Of a stretch of 14,895 nucleotides of DNA, positions 14,670-14,895 are shown piece after piece. Each line of letters begins with the position of its first letter. Within the stretch, counting starts at the first letter, position 1. Under the pieces are notes generated by a model. The model saw only the letters and a program-made list of their open reading frames with translations. It was not told where the DNA came from and searched no databases. The DNA comes from JBMYQA01 sp049600855 (GTDB lineage: Bacteria; Bacteroidota; Bacteroidia; Cytophagales; Flammeovirgaceae), in assembly GCA_049600855.1 (NCBI GenBank), contig JBMYQA010000137.1:1-14895 (forward strand), written 5' to 3'. The position numbers and the translations under genes are program-made.

Positions 14670-14895
14670 ATGAATAAATTAGACGAAGAAATTTTTAATT
14701 ACTACGAAAAACTAGCTCCTGATTACGATCATAATCGCTTTGGGAATACCTATGGAGCATTCATTAATACGCAAGAGGAACGTTTGCTCAGCCCTTTATT
14801 ACATTCAAAAAAGTGCGTTTTAGATTTAGCGTGCGGTACGGGCAGATTTTTAAAATACGCGCATGAAGGATTAGATGTGAGTCCTGCCATGCTGC
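14670..14895 (+). CDS. class I SAM-dependent methyltransferase (5' part only)
   Basis: The first 75 codons of a cytosolic class I methyltransferase are present; the rest lies beyond the window. An N-terminal helix, LDEEIFNYYEKLAPDYDHNRFG, is typical of this superfamily. VLDLACGTGRFL (50-61) is motif I, the SAM-binding glycine loop. GLDVSPAML (67-75) holds the motif II acid, Asp69, that usually contacts the SAM ribose. The loop between motif I and Asp69 is shorter than in many family members. ATG 14670 is preferred over the ATG at 14662, whose frame stops after three codons. The substrate cannot be inferred. It is divergent from the sensor gene. Confidence 0.85.
   Translation, partial: MNKLDEEIFNYYEKLAPDYDHNRFGNTYGAFINTQEERLLSPLLHSKKCVLDLACGTGRFLKYAHEGLDVSPAML

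Overview
The window looks like a piece of a Bacteroidota chromosome, most likely from the Cytophagia or a related group. Three things suggest this. It has a TonB-dependent receptor with an N-terminal carboxypeptidase-regulatory-like domain. It has a large periplasmic beta-propeller / Y_Y_Y / SpoIIE-phosphatase sensor, a typical Bacteroidota architecture. Its translation starts are A-rich or non-ATG and lack useful Shine-Dalgarno sequences. Genus and species cannot be read from the sequence.

Layout from left to right. Positions 1-51 may be the last codons of an unidentified + strand gene. A small + strand gene (314-859) encodes a clear homologue of the eukaryotic N-terminal glutamine amidohydrolase NTAQ1. 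Only 2 nt away, and convergent with it, is a 1631-residue multi-enzyme DNA repair protein (862-5757, -). It combines a DEDD-type 3'-5' exonuclease, a RecQ-type SF2 helicase and a UvrD/PcrA-type SF1 helicase. Next is a 238-nt spacer with a REP-like hairpin and a good terminator for the following gene, a TonB-dependent outer membrane receptor (5996-8893, -). A 367-nt divergent intergenic region with several dyads separates the receptor from a two-gene + strand unit: free methionine-(R)-sulfoxide reductase (9261-9743) and an exported protein of unknown function (9748-10503). That unit runs 18 nt into a convergent 1342-residue sensor phosphatase (10486-14514, -). The window ends inside the start of a SAM-dependent methyltransferase (14670 onward, +).

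The genes do not form one obvious pathway. Individually they cover protein turnover (N-degron generation), genome maintenance, outer membrane uptake, repair of oxidised free methionine, and envelope-to-cytoplasm signalling. The two most striking items are the bacterial NTAQ1 homologue and the exonuclease-RecQ-UvrD fusion. The first could feed a eukaryote-like, multi-step N-degron route. The second resembles Werner helicase with a second motor attached. No mobile elements, CRISPR arrays, tRNA or rRNA genes were seen.
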